Positions 55,405 to 63,889 are shown, counted from the first letter of the stretch. The stretch is 64,000 nucleotides of DNA from Ktedonobacter racemifer DSM 44963 (GCF_000178855.1 NZ_ADVG01000003.1:620001-684000); one strand, 5' to 3'. The notes: generated by a model not told the origin, from the letters alone. Program-made: numbers and translations.

Positions 55405-56715
55405 GTGGCAGAGGAAAATGCGGTTCCAAGCTTTAAAGTGTCGTTTCCAATGGTTCCCGGAGCAGGCTCTACCGTACAGGTAGCCCCGACTCCCAAGAGT
55501 GACGCCGATCCATTCATGTCTCAGTACGCGCAGAGCCAGCAGACCCGGCAGCAGCTTGTGTGTAAGGACCTGCTGGATCCGCAGAGCTATGAGCGAGCGC
55601 AACAGTACGCTAAACAACTCTATCCCCAGATGCTGGCAAACACACAGATCATGATGGCCTTTGGTAGTGACTCGGTCGCGGGAATGAACACGCTCATTAA
55701 CCGTCTCTTAAAAGAGGTCGAACCGGTCGACATTCCCGAACTGACTCAGATCATGCGTCGACTCAATGATGAGATGCGCAAGATACGCCAGAAATACGAC
55801 GTCAGCAATGATAAGACGCGTGAGAAGCTTGAGAAGTGGGCGCGCGGCATTGGGGGCTTCTTTGGTCGTATGAAATCCCTTCTACAGGCGCTCATGGAAG
55901 ATGCCATGAAGCTTGAGGAGCAGATTGACCGCGTGAAGAAGGAACTCGTGGGTAGCGAACACCAGATCCTCCGCAATGTCGGCTATTATGACCAGTTGTA
56001 TCGTAAAAATGAAGAAGAGATTCAGCAGGTTATAGCCGCTATTGCCGTAATGGAGATCATTCGCGACCTGGCAGTTGAAGAGGGACAGGGTATTACTGTT
56101 ACCTCCCCTACGCTTGATCACCAGCAAGAGGAGCGTAAACGCAACCTGGCCCAGTTTGCCCGTAACATGGAGATAAAGATCGCCGAGTATAAAAACCGCC
56201 TTTTCGTCGGGTGGACGACATCTCCCCAGGTCACAAATATGCGCGATCTGGATGTCTCCCTGGCCCAAAAGCTGGATCTGCTGATGAACCTGACGATCCC
56301 GGTCATGTTAGGAACGATCCTGCAATGGCGCATGATGATTCAAAGTATGCAGGCCGCGCAATTGGAACAGATCGTTGCCAGTTCTGCAAACGAGTGGCTT
56401 ACGGCGTATTCTCAGGCGGGAGATCAAATTGTGCCATTGATTGCCAACGCGGTTGAGACGCCTACGCTCACTCCAACAACGATTTCCGCGATGGCCGCCG
56501 CAGTTGAGAGGCAATCGCAGGCCATCATTGATGCCTATGAGCAAGGGAAATTACGGCGCGCTGAGAACGACGATGCCATGGTGAAGGCGAGCGAGGTCAT
56601 TTCTGCCGCCACCAATGAGGTCAGCACCAGGCTCATTGAGCATCAGAGTAAAGTGGTGGATATGCTGGTACGTAAGGCCGAAACGCCTACCCTCCCACCT
56701 CCAACACAGCTATAA
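55405..56715 (+). CDS. telA: TelA family (toxic anion resistance) protein
   Basis: The 436-residue protein matches TelA/KlaA: a proline-rich start, then long alpha-helices (MRRLNDEMRKIRQKYDVSND, KLEKWARGIGGFFGRMKSLLQ, KLEEQIDRVKKELVGSEHQI) and the conserved LRNVGYYDQLYRKNEEEIQQ. The C-terminal half includes NLTIPVMLGTILQWRMMIQS. The family is named for tellurite and other toxic-anion resistance, but its biochemical role is unknown; cytoplasmic coiled-coil structure suggests a membrane-stress scaffold. The GTG at 55405 has AAAGGA eight bases upstream. It closes the VWA/binding-XpaC-binding operon, which ends at the hairpin 56745-56795. Confidence 0.9.
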   Translation: MAEENAVPSFKVSFPMVPGAGSTVQVAPTPKSDADPFMSQYAQSQQTRQQLVCKDLLDPQSYERAQQYAKQLYPQMLANTQIMMAFGSDSVAGMNTLINRLLKEVEPVDIPELTQIMRRLNDEMRKIRQKYDVSNDKTREKLEKWARGIGGFFGRMKSLLQALMEDAMKLEEQIDRVKKELVGSEHQILRNVGYYDQLYRKNEEEIQQVIAAIAVMEIIRDLAVEEGQGITVTSPTLDHQQEERKRNLAQFARNMEIKIAEYKNRLFVGWTTSPQVTNMRDLDVSLAQKLDLLMNLTIPVMLGTILQWRMMIQSMQAAQLEQIVASSANEWLTAYSQAGDQIVPLIANAVETPTLTPTTISAMAAAVERQSQAIIDAYEQGKLRRAENDDAMVKASEVISAATNEVSTRLIEHQSKVVDMLVRKAETPTLPPPTQL

Positions 56716-56744
56716 TCCACTCCTCAGTGGATGAACGCTCGAAA

Positions 56745-56795
56745 GCGTGAATGAAGAGCTCACCACCATTATGGGGACGAGCTCTTCATTCACGC
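56745..56795 (+). terminator. Hairpin after the telA operon
   Basis: GCGTGAATGAAGAGCTC (56745-56761) pairs perfectly with 56779-56795 around 17 bases, 30 bases past the telA stop. Confidence 0.6.
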
Positions 56796-56991
56796 GACTC
56801 CAAGCTTCTGTAACACTGATCTCTATGCCCGGACATATGGCAGGCCCTCGAACGGCTTGGCGTGACACTCGTTGTTGGCCAACGCGCCATATAATACTGC
56901 CTGTTTAAGCGTATCCATTTCGCCATCAACAAGCGACATAGGGATCATTCTCTTTCAAGTTCCATCACCTTGAATGGCGCGGGAGGCTATT

Positions 56992-57105
56992 ATGCACGCG
57001 CTAGCTGCCAAAGATTTCTTTTTTGCTGCATCTCTGCGCGCGGCAGCTCGCTTCTGGCAGAATGATAAGGATCTCCAGGAATTCATGAGCGAACTTTGCG
57101 GCTAG
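56992..57105 (+). CDS. Possible 37-residue small protein
   Basis: A short frame begins at an ATG preceded by GGGAGG at five bases, a strong ribosome site. It encodes MHALAAKDFFFAASLRAAAR followed by an acidic end to residue 37 and resembles no family I know. It may be the end of a degraded gene, since surrounding sequence (56796-57400) otherwise holds only hairpins. Confidence 0.3.
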   Translation: MHALAAKDFFFAASLRAAARFWQNDKDLQEFMSELCG

Positions 57106-57195
57106 CATCGAGCAGATCAGCATAGACAGAAGGCCCCTTTCACATGCTAGAGGGTCTTCTGCCTATGCCGACCTACCTCTGGGGTGGGGATGGCA

Positions 57196-57265
57196 CCACG
57201 AAAGGAAAGAGAATCACGAGAAAGCCAGGCATGATGCTTTCTCGTGATTCTCTTTCCTTTCGTGG
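57196..57265. repeat. 30-bp perfect hairpin
   Basis: CCACGAAAGGAAAGAGAATC and the rest of the arm (57196-57225) pairs exactly with 57236-57265 around a 10-base loop. It stands alone in the gap before the dehydrogenase gene. A weaker hairpin (CAGAAGGCCC with GGGTCTTCTG) precedes it near 57127-57160. Confidence 0.65.
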
Positions 57266-57407
57266 GCTATCTTGTCGATGGCGAGGGCAAGCTCACAGCC
57301 CTGTCTACGACGGATACAGTTTCCATAGGTCGGGGGGTAAAATAGTGTATATCGGAGGATATGCATAGGCTCTCTCGTGCAAGCAGAAGAAATGGAGGAA
57401 CTGGGCA

Positions 57408-58313
57408 ATGACGGTAACGGAGAATTCCAGGCCGAACATAGGCTTTATCGGCATAGGGCATATGGGAAGTCATATGGTACCCAGGCTGCTACGTGCTGGC
57501 TATCACCTGACGGTCTATGATCGCACAGCGGAGCGGGCACGGGCCATGGGCCAACTTGGGGCGCTGGTGGCCGAGACGCCCAGAGAGCTGGCTGCCAGCT
57601 GTGAAGTCATCATCTCCTGTGTCACGAATGATAGTGCTCTGGAAGCAGTCATGCTGGCGCCAGATGGTGCGCTGGCGGGAGCGCATGCCTCGTCAGTGAT
57701 CATCGATATGAGCACCGTTGCCCCGCAGACATCGCGCCATCTTTTCCAGGCCGCGCGAGCAAAGGGCGTGTCGATGATTGACGCGGCCGTCTCTGGCAGC
57801 GTGCCTCAAGTCGAACAGGGAAGCCTGGTCATCTTTGTTGGTGGCGAGCGGGAAACGTATGAGCGCTGCAAACCCATCCTTGATGTGCTAGGAAAGCAGA
57901 GCATATATCTGGGCTCAAGCGGAAAAGGGACAACCATGAAGCTTGTGGTCAATATGCTGCTGGGCTTGGGCAGGCAGGCTCTGGCGGAAGCACTCGTGCT
58001 CGGAGAAAAGGCCGGGCTTGAAAGAGACCAACTCATCGATGTCCTCAAGCAGACAGCGGTTGTCTCTCCTCGTCAACAAGCCGATCTTGAGCACGCGCGG
58101 CAGAGGGAGTATCCAGCCGATTTTGCCCTGGCCTTGATGCACAAGGACTTTCATCTCATGCTCGATGAGGCCTTTGAGGTGTCCGCGCCTCTGCCAACGA
58201 CAGCGGTAGCGCAGCAAATAGCCGCGGCTGCGATGCGCGGCGTGGGCGAAGAAGATGCTTCCGCCATCATCCAGTTTATGGAAGCCTTCGCTGGAATCTC
58301 TTGCCCATCCTGA
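57408..58313 (+). CDS. NAD(P)-dependent 3-hydroxyisobutyrate dehydrogenase-like enzyme
   Basis: The 301-residue protein belongs to the beta-hydroxyacid dehydrogenase family. It has the cofactor motif GFIGIGHMGSHMV near residue 12, the conserved substrate segment DAAVSGSVPQVEQGSLVIFV, and the catalytic Lys in GSSGKGTTMKLVVNMLLG. These enzymes oxidise 3-hydroxyisobutyrate, tartronate semialdehyde or related acids, or reduce imines. The exact substrate cannot be given. GGAGG precedes the ATG at ten bases. It stands alone on the plus strand, converging with a broken minus-strand gene. Confidence 0.85.
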   Translation: MTVTENSRPNIGFIGIGHMGSHMVPRLLRAGYHLTVYDRTAERARAMGQLGALVAETPRELAASCEVIISCVTNDSALEAVMLAPDGALAGAHASSVIIDMSTVAPQTSRHLFQAARAKGVSMIDAAVSGSVPQVEQGSLVIFVGGERETYERCKPILDVLGKQSIYLGSSGKGTTMKLVVNMLLGLGRQALAEALVLGEKAGLERDQLIDVLKQTAVVSPRQQADLEHARQREYPADFALALMHKDFHLMLDEAFEVSAPLPTTAVAQQIAAAAMRGVGEEDASAIIQFMEAFAGISCPS

Positions 58314-58530
58314 GAATACGGGGCTCATGCAGCCTATCTTTCAGGCTCTGCATTAAGGGGTCGCGGTCAAGCACTACGCCACAGGAGGGACGATATGCCC
58401 TTGCGCCGTCGAGTATCCCCAGCAGATCCGTGATTTCGCGTGCCTGCAAACGCTCGTCGCGCACATAATCGCCCTTGAGCTGCTGTACTGGCATGGTGGT
58501 CTCGTCAAGGATCGCCCACCCCTTCAGCTA
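58276..58530 (-). pseudogene. Remnant of a TIM-barrel protein (possibly 'abortive infection'-annotated family)
   Basis: The minus-strand frame gives KGWAILDETTMPVQQLKG, then RDERLQAREITDLLGILDGA and SCGVVLDRDPLMQSLKDRL. The QAxEIxDLLGxL segment and the later GVVxDRDP-like part resemble the C terminus of large proteins that are annotated in actinobacteria as abortive phage infection proteins and look like glycosidase barrels. This is from memory and uncertain. It lacks a start, has stops upstream, and overlaps the dehydrogenase end. Confidence 0.3.
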
Positions 58531-58602
58531 GCCAGTCTCGCTGTCTAAACCACTCGCACAAAGCGTACATCTTTCGGGATGGTGTCGCGGTCCATTCACC
58601 CT

Positions 58603-60915
58603 CTATGGCCTTAACACTTGCTGCTCCTGAAGATCTCTCTGAGCCTGATTAGTATCCCCTAGTTGCGTATAGCAAAAACTGCGCCTATAGAGAATATCTT
58701 GCGCGTCTTCATTGGATAACGCCAACGCTTGTGTGAAATCGTTGATGGCTTCTTGCCAGCGGTTTTGAGCTTGATAAGCGATACCCCGGTTATAGAGAAC
58801 GGTTGGATTCTCCTCTAATGCCAGCGCTTGAGAGAGATCCTTAATAGCAGCTTCGATCCTGTTTTCCTCGAAGGCAAGGATTGCACGATTTGTCCAGGCC
58901 GCAACGAGTAAAGGATCTTGTTGAAGGGCAGCTGAGAAAGCCTGGTCAGCCTTCTCGGTATCCTCCTGTGCCATTAAGAGCAAGCCAAGAGTACAATGTA
59001 GCTGGGCATTTTCCGGATCCTGCTGCAATCCGCGTTCTACATCCTGAAGGGAGGCGGTGTAATTTCCTTGTTCGTAAAAGATACTGGCGCGATTGATCAA
59101 GGCATCCAGATACGTAGGATCAATTTCCAGAACGTAGCTATAATCGGCCAGGGCCTCCTCATCATGACCAAAGAGAGAGTGTACATTGGCGCGGTTAAAG
59201 TGCGCTTCAGCATAAGGCGGGCTGTAGAAAACGGATCGTTCATAATCGGCCAAAGCCTCCTCATTACGTCCGAGGCGGCGGTAGAGATTGCCACGCTCCA
59301 GATAATATTCGCTATAATAGGGATCCTGGGTAATGACAGCGGTATAATCGGCCAGAGCCTCTTCCAGGGCCCCTATCCCTGCATACACCTGGCCCCTGTT
59401 ATAGAGCAATACCGAGCGATGCAGCATGTGCTCGCCTGGTTCCAGTTCTTCATCGAGGCGCTTCAGTCCTTCTGTCACTAGACGCAGAGCCTCCTGGAAA
59501 TTCTTCAGATGAGTCTCGATCAGAGCCAGGCCGTTCTGATTAAAAACCGAGTGAAACGCTCGCTCTTTGGCGTCAGGAAGCAGGCTGGCAATCGCAATCG
59601 CCTCGTTAATCCAGGCTTTGGCCAGTAGATGATCACGCCGATTTTCTGGAAGATGACGTGTATAAAGCATTGCAGTGGCATAGGCAGCCTGCATGTGCAG
59701 TTTGGCTCTTTTACTGAGTGCGCGTGCCTCGTTGTAAAGCTTCTCCGCCTCCTCGGGGCGCCCCAGGGCAGCAAGGGAGGTCGTCGCTTTGGTCGTAAAT
59801 ATCCAGTAATATTGCTCTTGCTCTGTCCAATTGACGACAGCACGTCCGCGATAGCCAAAGTCGACTGTAGCCTTGTAATAGCCCATGTTAAGACAGTAAT
59901 CGAGCGCTTCCTGCAGGGCCGCAGCTCCCTGATTGGCGGGAGAACTGCCTCGCTCGCGATGATAAGGGATAGCCCCCAGCTTCAGCGACCATTCATGCTG
60001 TTGTTCCAGCCAGTCCGCCCGTTCGTCATGCCACCTCTGGCGCGTAGAAACATCCAATCTCTGATAGGCCAGGCGTTCCAACATGGAATCATTTGTACAG
60101 TCAGATGCGATAAAGGCTTGTGCCCAGGCCACATTTTGTTCAGCCGGCACTTGCTCGCTAATTGCCTGCATGCCCAGGGCAAACGTTTCCCCTTGTGGCA
60201 TGCTTGTTCTGAGATGTTGTGAGAGATCACGTAACGGTTCGTACTCTTCTGGCCATCCCTCGGTATGTTTCAGCAGCCAGCTTTGCCATACTTGCGGGAA
60301 CTGCCACGTCTGGAGTAGCTGAAGATACTCGCCAGTGTCCTGGGGTTCAACGCGAATCTGGTGGGTGTGATCTGCAAGGGCAGTTTGCAACTGCTCAGGT
60401 AAAGGATCGCAGGTTGTGCCAATAACTACAGTCAACGTAGCTGGGTCAGCACGCCTCAAGAGTACACTGAGGAATTCTTGATCCAGTGTATCAGCATCCT
60501 GCACATCTTCAAAATAAAGCGAGAGATGACTGTATATCTTCAGGCTAAGGCATCCTTTGAGGAAATCGATGATCCCATGTGCTAAACGCAACGTTCTGGT
60601 ATGCGAATAAAAGCGTGTACGTTCTTCTGGAATGGCCAGGGAAGTCAGCGTCTCGTGAGAGACAGAAAAGGTCGAACGGAGTTCGGGTGCGATAGAAAGA
60701 ATCTCAACTGCGTGTGCTCGAACATGCTCGGGAAACTGTCGGTACACCTCAGGAACCAATTGACGCAGCAATGTACAAGTTCCAGTATACGGACCACAGT
60801 GATGCCAGTGGCAATTGACCTCATAAGAGGCTCCTGCTTTCAAGGTATTCCATACGTTTTGTCTGCCTCGCCGGGAAGGAGCGATAAGCCAGATGTGAGA
60901 AGGCTGTGCTGACAT
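58603..60915 (-). CDS. TPR-repeat protein with degenerate ATPase-like N terminus
   Basis: The 770-residue protein has an N-terminal region of about 250 residues that looks like a decayed STAND/AAA ATPase: HCGPYTGTCTLLRQLVPEVY at the Walker A place without GKT, and YFEDVQDADTLDQEFLSVLL then RRADPATLTVVIGTT at the Walker B place. From about residue 440 there are ten or more tetratricopeptide repeats (ALADYTAVITQDPYYSEYYL and variants). No membrane segment is present. The ATG overlaps the metallopeptidase stop (TAATG), so the two are translationally coupled. In the operon with a 27-residue peptide it may bind the peptide or the peptidase. Exact function is unknown. Confidence 0.75.
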   Translation of the reverse strand: MSAQPSHIWLIAPSRRGRQNVWNTLKAGASYEVNCHWHHCGPYTGTCTLLRQLVPEVYRQFPEHVRAHAVEILSIAPELRSTFSVSHETLTSLAIPEERTRFYSHTRTLRLAHGIIDFLKGCLSLKIYSHLSLYFEDVQDADTLDQEFLSVLLRRADPATLTVVIGTTCDPLPEQLQTALADHTHQIRVEPQDTGEYLQLLQTWQFPQVWQSWLLKHTEGWPEEYEPLRDLSQHLRTSMPQGETFALGMQAISEQVPAEQNVAWAQAFIASDCTNDSMLERLAYQRLDVSTRQRWHDERADWLEQQHEWSLKLGAIPYHRERGSSPANQGAAALQEALDYCLNMGYYKATVDFGYRGRAVVNWTEQEQYYWIFTTKATTSLAALGRPEEAEKLYNEARALSKRAKLHMQAAYATAMLYTRHLPENRRDHLLAKAWINEAIAIASLLPDAKERAFHSVFNQNGLALIETHLKNFQEALRLVTEGLKRLDEELEPGEHMLHRSVLLYNRGQVYAGIGALEEALADYTAVITQDPYYSEYYLERGNLYRRLGRNEEALADYERSVFYSPPYAEAHFNRANVHSLFGHDEEALADYSYVLEIDPTYLDALINRASIFYEQGNYTASLQDVERGLQQDPENAQLHCTLGLLLMAQEDTEKADQAFSAALQQDPLLVAAWTNRAILAFEENRIEAAIKDLSQALALEENPTVLYNRGIAYQAQNRWQEAINDFTQALALSNEDAQDILYRRSFCYTQLGDTNQAQRDLQEQQVLRP

Positions 60916-62315
60916 TATAGAACTCCTTTTTCTTCAACATAATCAGGTGAGAGGTTTTTCTCATGACTCATGGCAGATAAGGAACGTTCCGCGGCTCTGC
61001 GCGCCTTGCGTTCACGCCAGTAAATCCAGGCGACTACCGCAACTTGTATGCCATTGAGAAGAAGAAACACGCAAGAATCCCAGAAATTGAGATTAAAAGC
61101 TGCATGATTCAGTAAATCTGCCACTATACCAGAGAAAATTCTCAATGCGGTTGGTACACCAACAAAGAAAAGAGTACCCAGAGTGAAGAGGTATCCCGCT
61201 CCAAAGAAAAAAACATACCAGCGGGCGACCTGTCTATCACGAGGATTCCATGCATCTTCATCCCGTATTTTGTGAGTGAGCTTGAGTAGGCGGTAAATCC
61301 GATTCCAGAGATATTGCCACGTTGTTTGTTGAAGATCGACGCAGCGCAAAATATTGGTAAAAACATAGTAGATATCCGTTTGTAGATAGAAATAAAATTG
61401 CCAAATAAAACGCAATAAGGTAGAAAAAGCTAGAGCCAGGCAGAAGGCTCCAGGGAATGAGAATGGGTGAGCAGGAGTATAGGTCAGGCTAGCAATGGTA
61501 GTCAGAAGGGCGAACCAGAGGAGATCTGCAAGCATACCAGCCAGAAAAGGCAGATAACGTGCCTGGCGCGGCACGCTCCATAAACCTGTTAAATGGGTCT
61601 CAAAGACAATGATATAGAGACGGCGGCCTATCCCCAGGCGTGAAGGAATACCCAGACGCCTCCCCGCCAGCATATGAAAGAGTTCATGAACAAGGATGCC
61701 GGGGAATTGCCCCAAGAAAAGCCCCAATTCCAGCACGACAAGATAAGGTGAAAAGAAAAGATTGTGATAACCCGGACGCAGATAAGGGAAACGGATCATA
61801 ACGTAGAGAGAGTATCCAAGGATGGCACTATAGATAATCCAGGCCAATGGAGAAAAGGTGGCCCGACCTATGGACTGCCAGATAGATGATCGTGTGGAAG
61901 GAGGCACTACTTCTTTATCTCTGCCATTACGGATAAACTGCAAATCGCCGAGCGTTTGCAGAAAATCTTCTATATCAATCGGTTCTGCATAGCGCTCAAA
62001 ATACCAGTGTGCTGCCTCTTCAGGACTAACCCCAGATTGCAGCATTTGTAGCAATGCTGCCCCATCTTCCGGAAAAACGGCGTAACTGTCAATATCTTTC
62101 CGTCCAACGACTACATCGGGCGAATCCGGCACAAAAGTTAATGGATAGAACGAGATAGGCGTATTGGCGCTCACATAGCCTCCCCAGAATTTCTTTGCTT
62201 TCCAGGTGCTACCTATTAGGAAACCTGAGCGCGAAGCGCTAGTCACGAGAGTGACGTTGGTTTCCGCATAAGATCGCATAAGAGACGAGAGAAGCCTTTG
62301 CAAACGAGGCTGCAA
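60915..62315 (-). CDS. Membrane metallopeptidase (M50-like) with N-terminal PqqD-like region
   Basis: The 466-residue protein starts with a cytoplasmic part containing a PqqD-like fold (about residues 55-130: PEDGAALLQMLQSGVSPEEA followed by EPIDIEDFLQTLGDLQFI). PqqD-like domains bind leader peptides of RiPPs. About six transmembrane segments follow. The zinc motif is in GILVHELFHMLAGRRLG (HELFH near residue 209), as in site-2-type M50 peptidases and in YydH-like RiPP exporters/proteases. A TTG at 62315 has AGGTGAG upstream and is used here; an ATG at 62279 is an alternative. It lies 15 bases after a 27-residue peptide gene and is coupled to the TPR gene. It may cut or export the peptide. Confidence 0.75.
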   Translation of the reverse strand: MQPRLQRLLSSLMRSYAETNVTLVTSASRSGFLIGSTWKAKKFWGGYVSANTPISFYPLTFVPDSPDVVVGRKDIDSYAVFPEDGAALLQMLQSGVSPEEAAHWYFERYAEPIDIEDFLQTLGDLQFIRNGRDKEVVPPSTRSSIWQSIGRATFSPLAWIIYSAILGYSLYVMIRFPYLRPGYHNLFFSPYLVVLELGLFLGQFPGILVHELFHMLAGRRLGIPSRLGIGRRLYIIVFETHLTGLWSVPRQARYLPFLAGMLADLLWFALLTTIASLTYTPAHPFSFPGAFCLALAFSTLLRFIWQFYFYLQTDIYYVFTNILRCVDLQQTTWQYLWNRIYRLLKLTHKIRDEDAWNPRDRQVARWYVFFFGAGYLFTLGTLFFVGVPTALRIFSGIVADLLNHAAFNLNFWDSCVFLLLNGIQVAVVAWIYWRERKARRAAERSLSAMSHEKNLSPDYVEEKGVL

Positions 62316-62324
62316 AGGCTTCTC
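62289..62324 (-). promoter_or_regulatory. Hairpin between peptide gene and metallopeptidase gene
   Basis: GAGAAGCCTTTGCA (62289-62302) pairs perfectly with 62311-62324 around 8 bases. On the transcript it begins seven bases after the peptide stop and covers the TTG start and part of the ribosome site of the next gene. It could attenuate transcription or translation so that peptide exceeds processing protein. Confidence 0.6.
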
Positions 62325-62330
62325 ACCTGA

Positions 62331-62414
62331 TTAATAGATGCACATCCCATAGAGCGGAGTCGACCCAGAAGTCAATTTGACGGCCTGGGTTTTGCGGACA
62401 ACAATCTTTTTCAT
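62331..62414 (-). CDS. 27-residue candidate RiPP precursor or signal peptide
   Basis: This short minus-strand gene starts with MKKIVVRKTQAV and ends PLYGMCIY. AAGGAAG lies nine bases before the ATG. The N-terminal part is basic and helical-looking like a leader, while the last twelve residues are rich in Ser, Thr, Gly, Tyr and one Cys, like a core to be modified. It is first in an operon with a PqqD-like/M50 membrane protein and a TPR protein. Such short genes are usually missed by gene finders. The modification is unknown; no radical SAM or lanthionine enzyme is visible in the window. Confidence 0.6.
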   Translation of the reverse strand: MKKIVVRKTQAVKLTSGSTPLYGMCIY

Positions 62415-62637
62415 AGGTGAGGCTTCCTTTCCATTCGTTTACAAGGCATTTACTATGTTTCTACTGGCAAATGAAGGAAGATGCAAAAATCTGCAATTCT
62501 TTTCAAGAGCGAGCCATATATTCCTGCTCTAAAGGACAGTTAGAAAACGGCAATACCTGCCCGCTCCTCAATTGTCTGTAGAAACGGTCTCATTCAGGAG
62601 GATACCTGGAAAAGAAGAATTTTACCAGGACAAAGAT

Positions 62638-62730
62638 ATGACACCTTCTAGTCAATTTACGCCAAAATCTTCTTCTGCAGCTATTCCCGCAACTAATATA
62701 TTAAATAAGTGGGTGGAACCAGCCACTTAA
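62638..62730 (+). CDS. Possible 30-residue peptide, divergent
   Basis: A short frame begins MTPSSQFTPKSSSAAIPATN and ends NKWVEPAT, with AGGA about eight bases before the ATG. Ser/Thr-rich start and a short Trp-containing tail could fit a second peptide precursor. It lies between the peptide operon and the LacI-type gene. Evidence is limited to the ribosome site and composition. The rest of 62415-62803 is promoter region with no other gene. Confidence 0.3.
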   Translation: MTPSSQFTPKSSSAAIPATNILNKWVEPAT

Positions 62731-62749
62731 AGAGATCTGAGCGCTTGGC

Positions 62750-62802
62750 TTGACAACTATCACGCCAGTTCTTTATACTATTGAGAACTAATGCGAATTA
62801 GT
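62750..62802 (+). promoter_or_regulatory. Promoter and LacI-type operator before the LacI-family gene
   Basis: TTGACA (62750-62755) and TATACT (62774-62779) are 18 bases apart. ACTAATGCGAATTAGT at 62787-62802 is a palindrome with central CG, as LacI-family proteins prefer, and overlaps the expected transcription start. Autoregulation is likely. Confidence 0.75.
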
Positions 62803-62836
62803 AATGGGCATTATTGCAGTAGCGAGATTGAGAGAG

Positions 62837-63889
62837 ATGGAGAAAAAAGCGGTAGAGAAAAAGCGAACACGTGCAAAGAGAGCTACCAGTTACGATGTCG
62901 CCAGGCTGGCTGGCGTATCACAAACCACCGTCTCCTTTGTAATTAACGGCATGATCGCTGGTATCTCTGAGGAGACCCAGGCTCGTGTGCGTGATGCTAT
63001 TGCTGAGCTAAACTTTCATCCGCATGCAGCGGCGCGCAACCTCGCCCGCCGCGCATCACATACCCTGGGCTTTGTTATTCCTGAAGCCGGAAATCCACAC
63101 TATTATGAAATGATCCAGGGGGCAAAAGCGTATGCGCAACAGCATGGATATAACCTTAATATACGCATCACCGATTTTCAGGTTGAAGAGGAGCGTGCGG
63201 CCCTGCACATGCTTACCCACCAATTAGTGGATGCCCTTATTTTTATCGTCTGGTCTGGCAATGCGCTTCACAGTGAAATTCACAAGGTGTTGCAACAGGA
63301 CTATCCCATTGTCAATATCACCTTTTACGATGAATTGGACACTGTGCTGATGAAGCAGGCCAGCGGAGAGCGCCAGGTCATCGAGCACCTGGCGGGGCTT
63401 GGACATCGACGTATTGGATATATCTATGGAGTTGCCAATCCGCAGATGTCAATGCGCCTGGATACTTGTCTAAAGACACAACAGGAGATGGGTATCCCAG
63501 TTGATGAGCGGTGGATCTCTCGCTGCGGCCCAACGCTTGAAGACGGGTACCGCGCCTGCCAGGAGTTACTCGCTCGATGCGTGGGAGAAGAGCGACCGAC
63601 CGCCCTGGTGGTTGTGAATGACCTCCTGGCACATAGCGTGTATCGGGCATTACATGTCGCAAACATTGCGATACCACAGGATATAAGTGTCATCAGTTTT
63701 GATAATACGCCTATTTCTGCTTATATGACGCCCCCTTTAACAACTGTTGACGGGGAATTCAGAAGACAGGGGGAACTGGCTGCCAGGCTCGCCATCGAGC
63801 GCATCGCTGATCCCAAACGCCCTCTTCAGCACCTGGAAACGCATGTACAACTGATTGTTCGCGCGTCAACCGGCCCTGCACCCGTGTGA
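62837..63889 (+). CDS. LacI-family transcriptional regulator
   Basis: The 350-residue protein has the LacI HTH and hinge (SYDVARLAGVSQTTVSFVIN, then VRDAIAELNFHPHAAARNLA) followed by a periplasmic-binding-like sugar sensor (HTLGFVIPEAGNPHYYEMI, then HLAGLGHRRIGYIYGV and DISVISFDNTPISAYMTPPL). It should repress sugar genes until a sugar binds. The ATG at 62837 lies 3' of the operator and just after GAGAGAG; an ATG at 62804 would add eleven residues but lacks a ribosome site. The operator before it suggests autoregulation. Target genes are likely beyond the window's right edge. The last 111 bases after its stop hold no gene I can see. Confidence 0.9.
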   Translation: MEKKAVEKKRTRAKRATSYDVARLAGVSQTTVSFVINGMIAGISEETQARVRDAIAELNFHPHAAARNLARRASHTLGFVIPEAGNPHYYEMIQGAKAYAQQHGYNLNIRITDFQVEEERAALHMLTHQLVDALIFIVWSGNALHSEIHKVLQQDYPIVNITFYDELDTVLMKQASGERQVIEHLAGLGHRRIGYIYGVANPQMSMRLDTCLKTQQEMGIPVDERWISRCGPTLEDGYRACQELLARCVGEERPTALVVVNDLLAHSVYRALHVANIAIPQDISVISFDNTPISAYMTPPLTTVDGEFRRQGELAARLAIERIADPKRPLQHLETHVQLIVRASTGPAPV

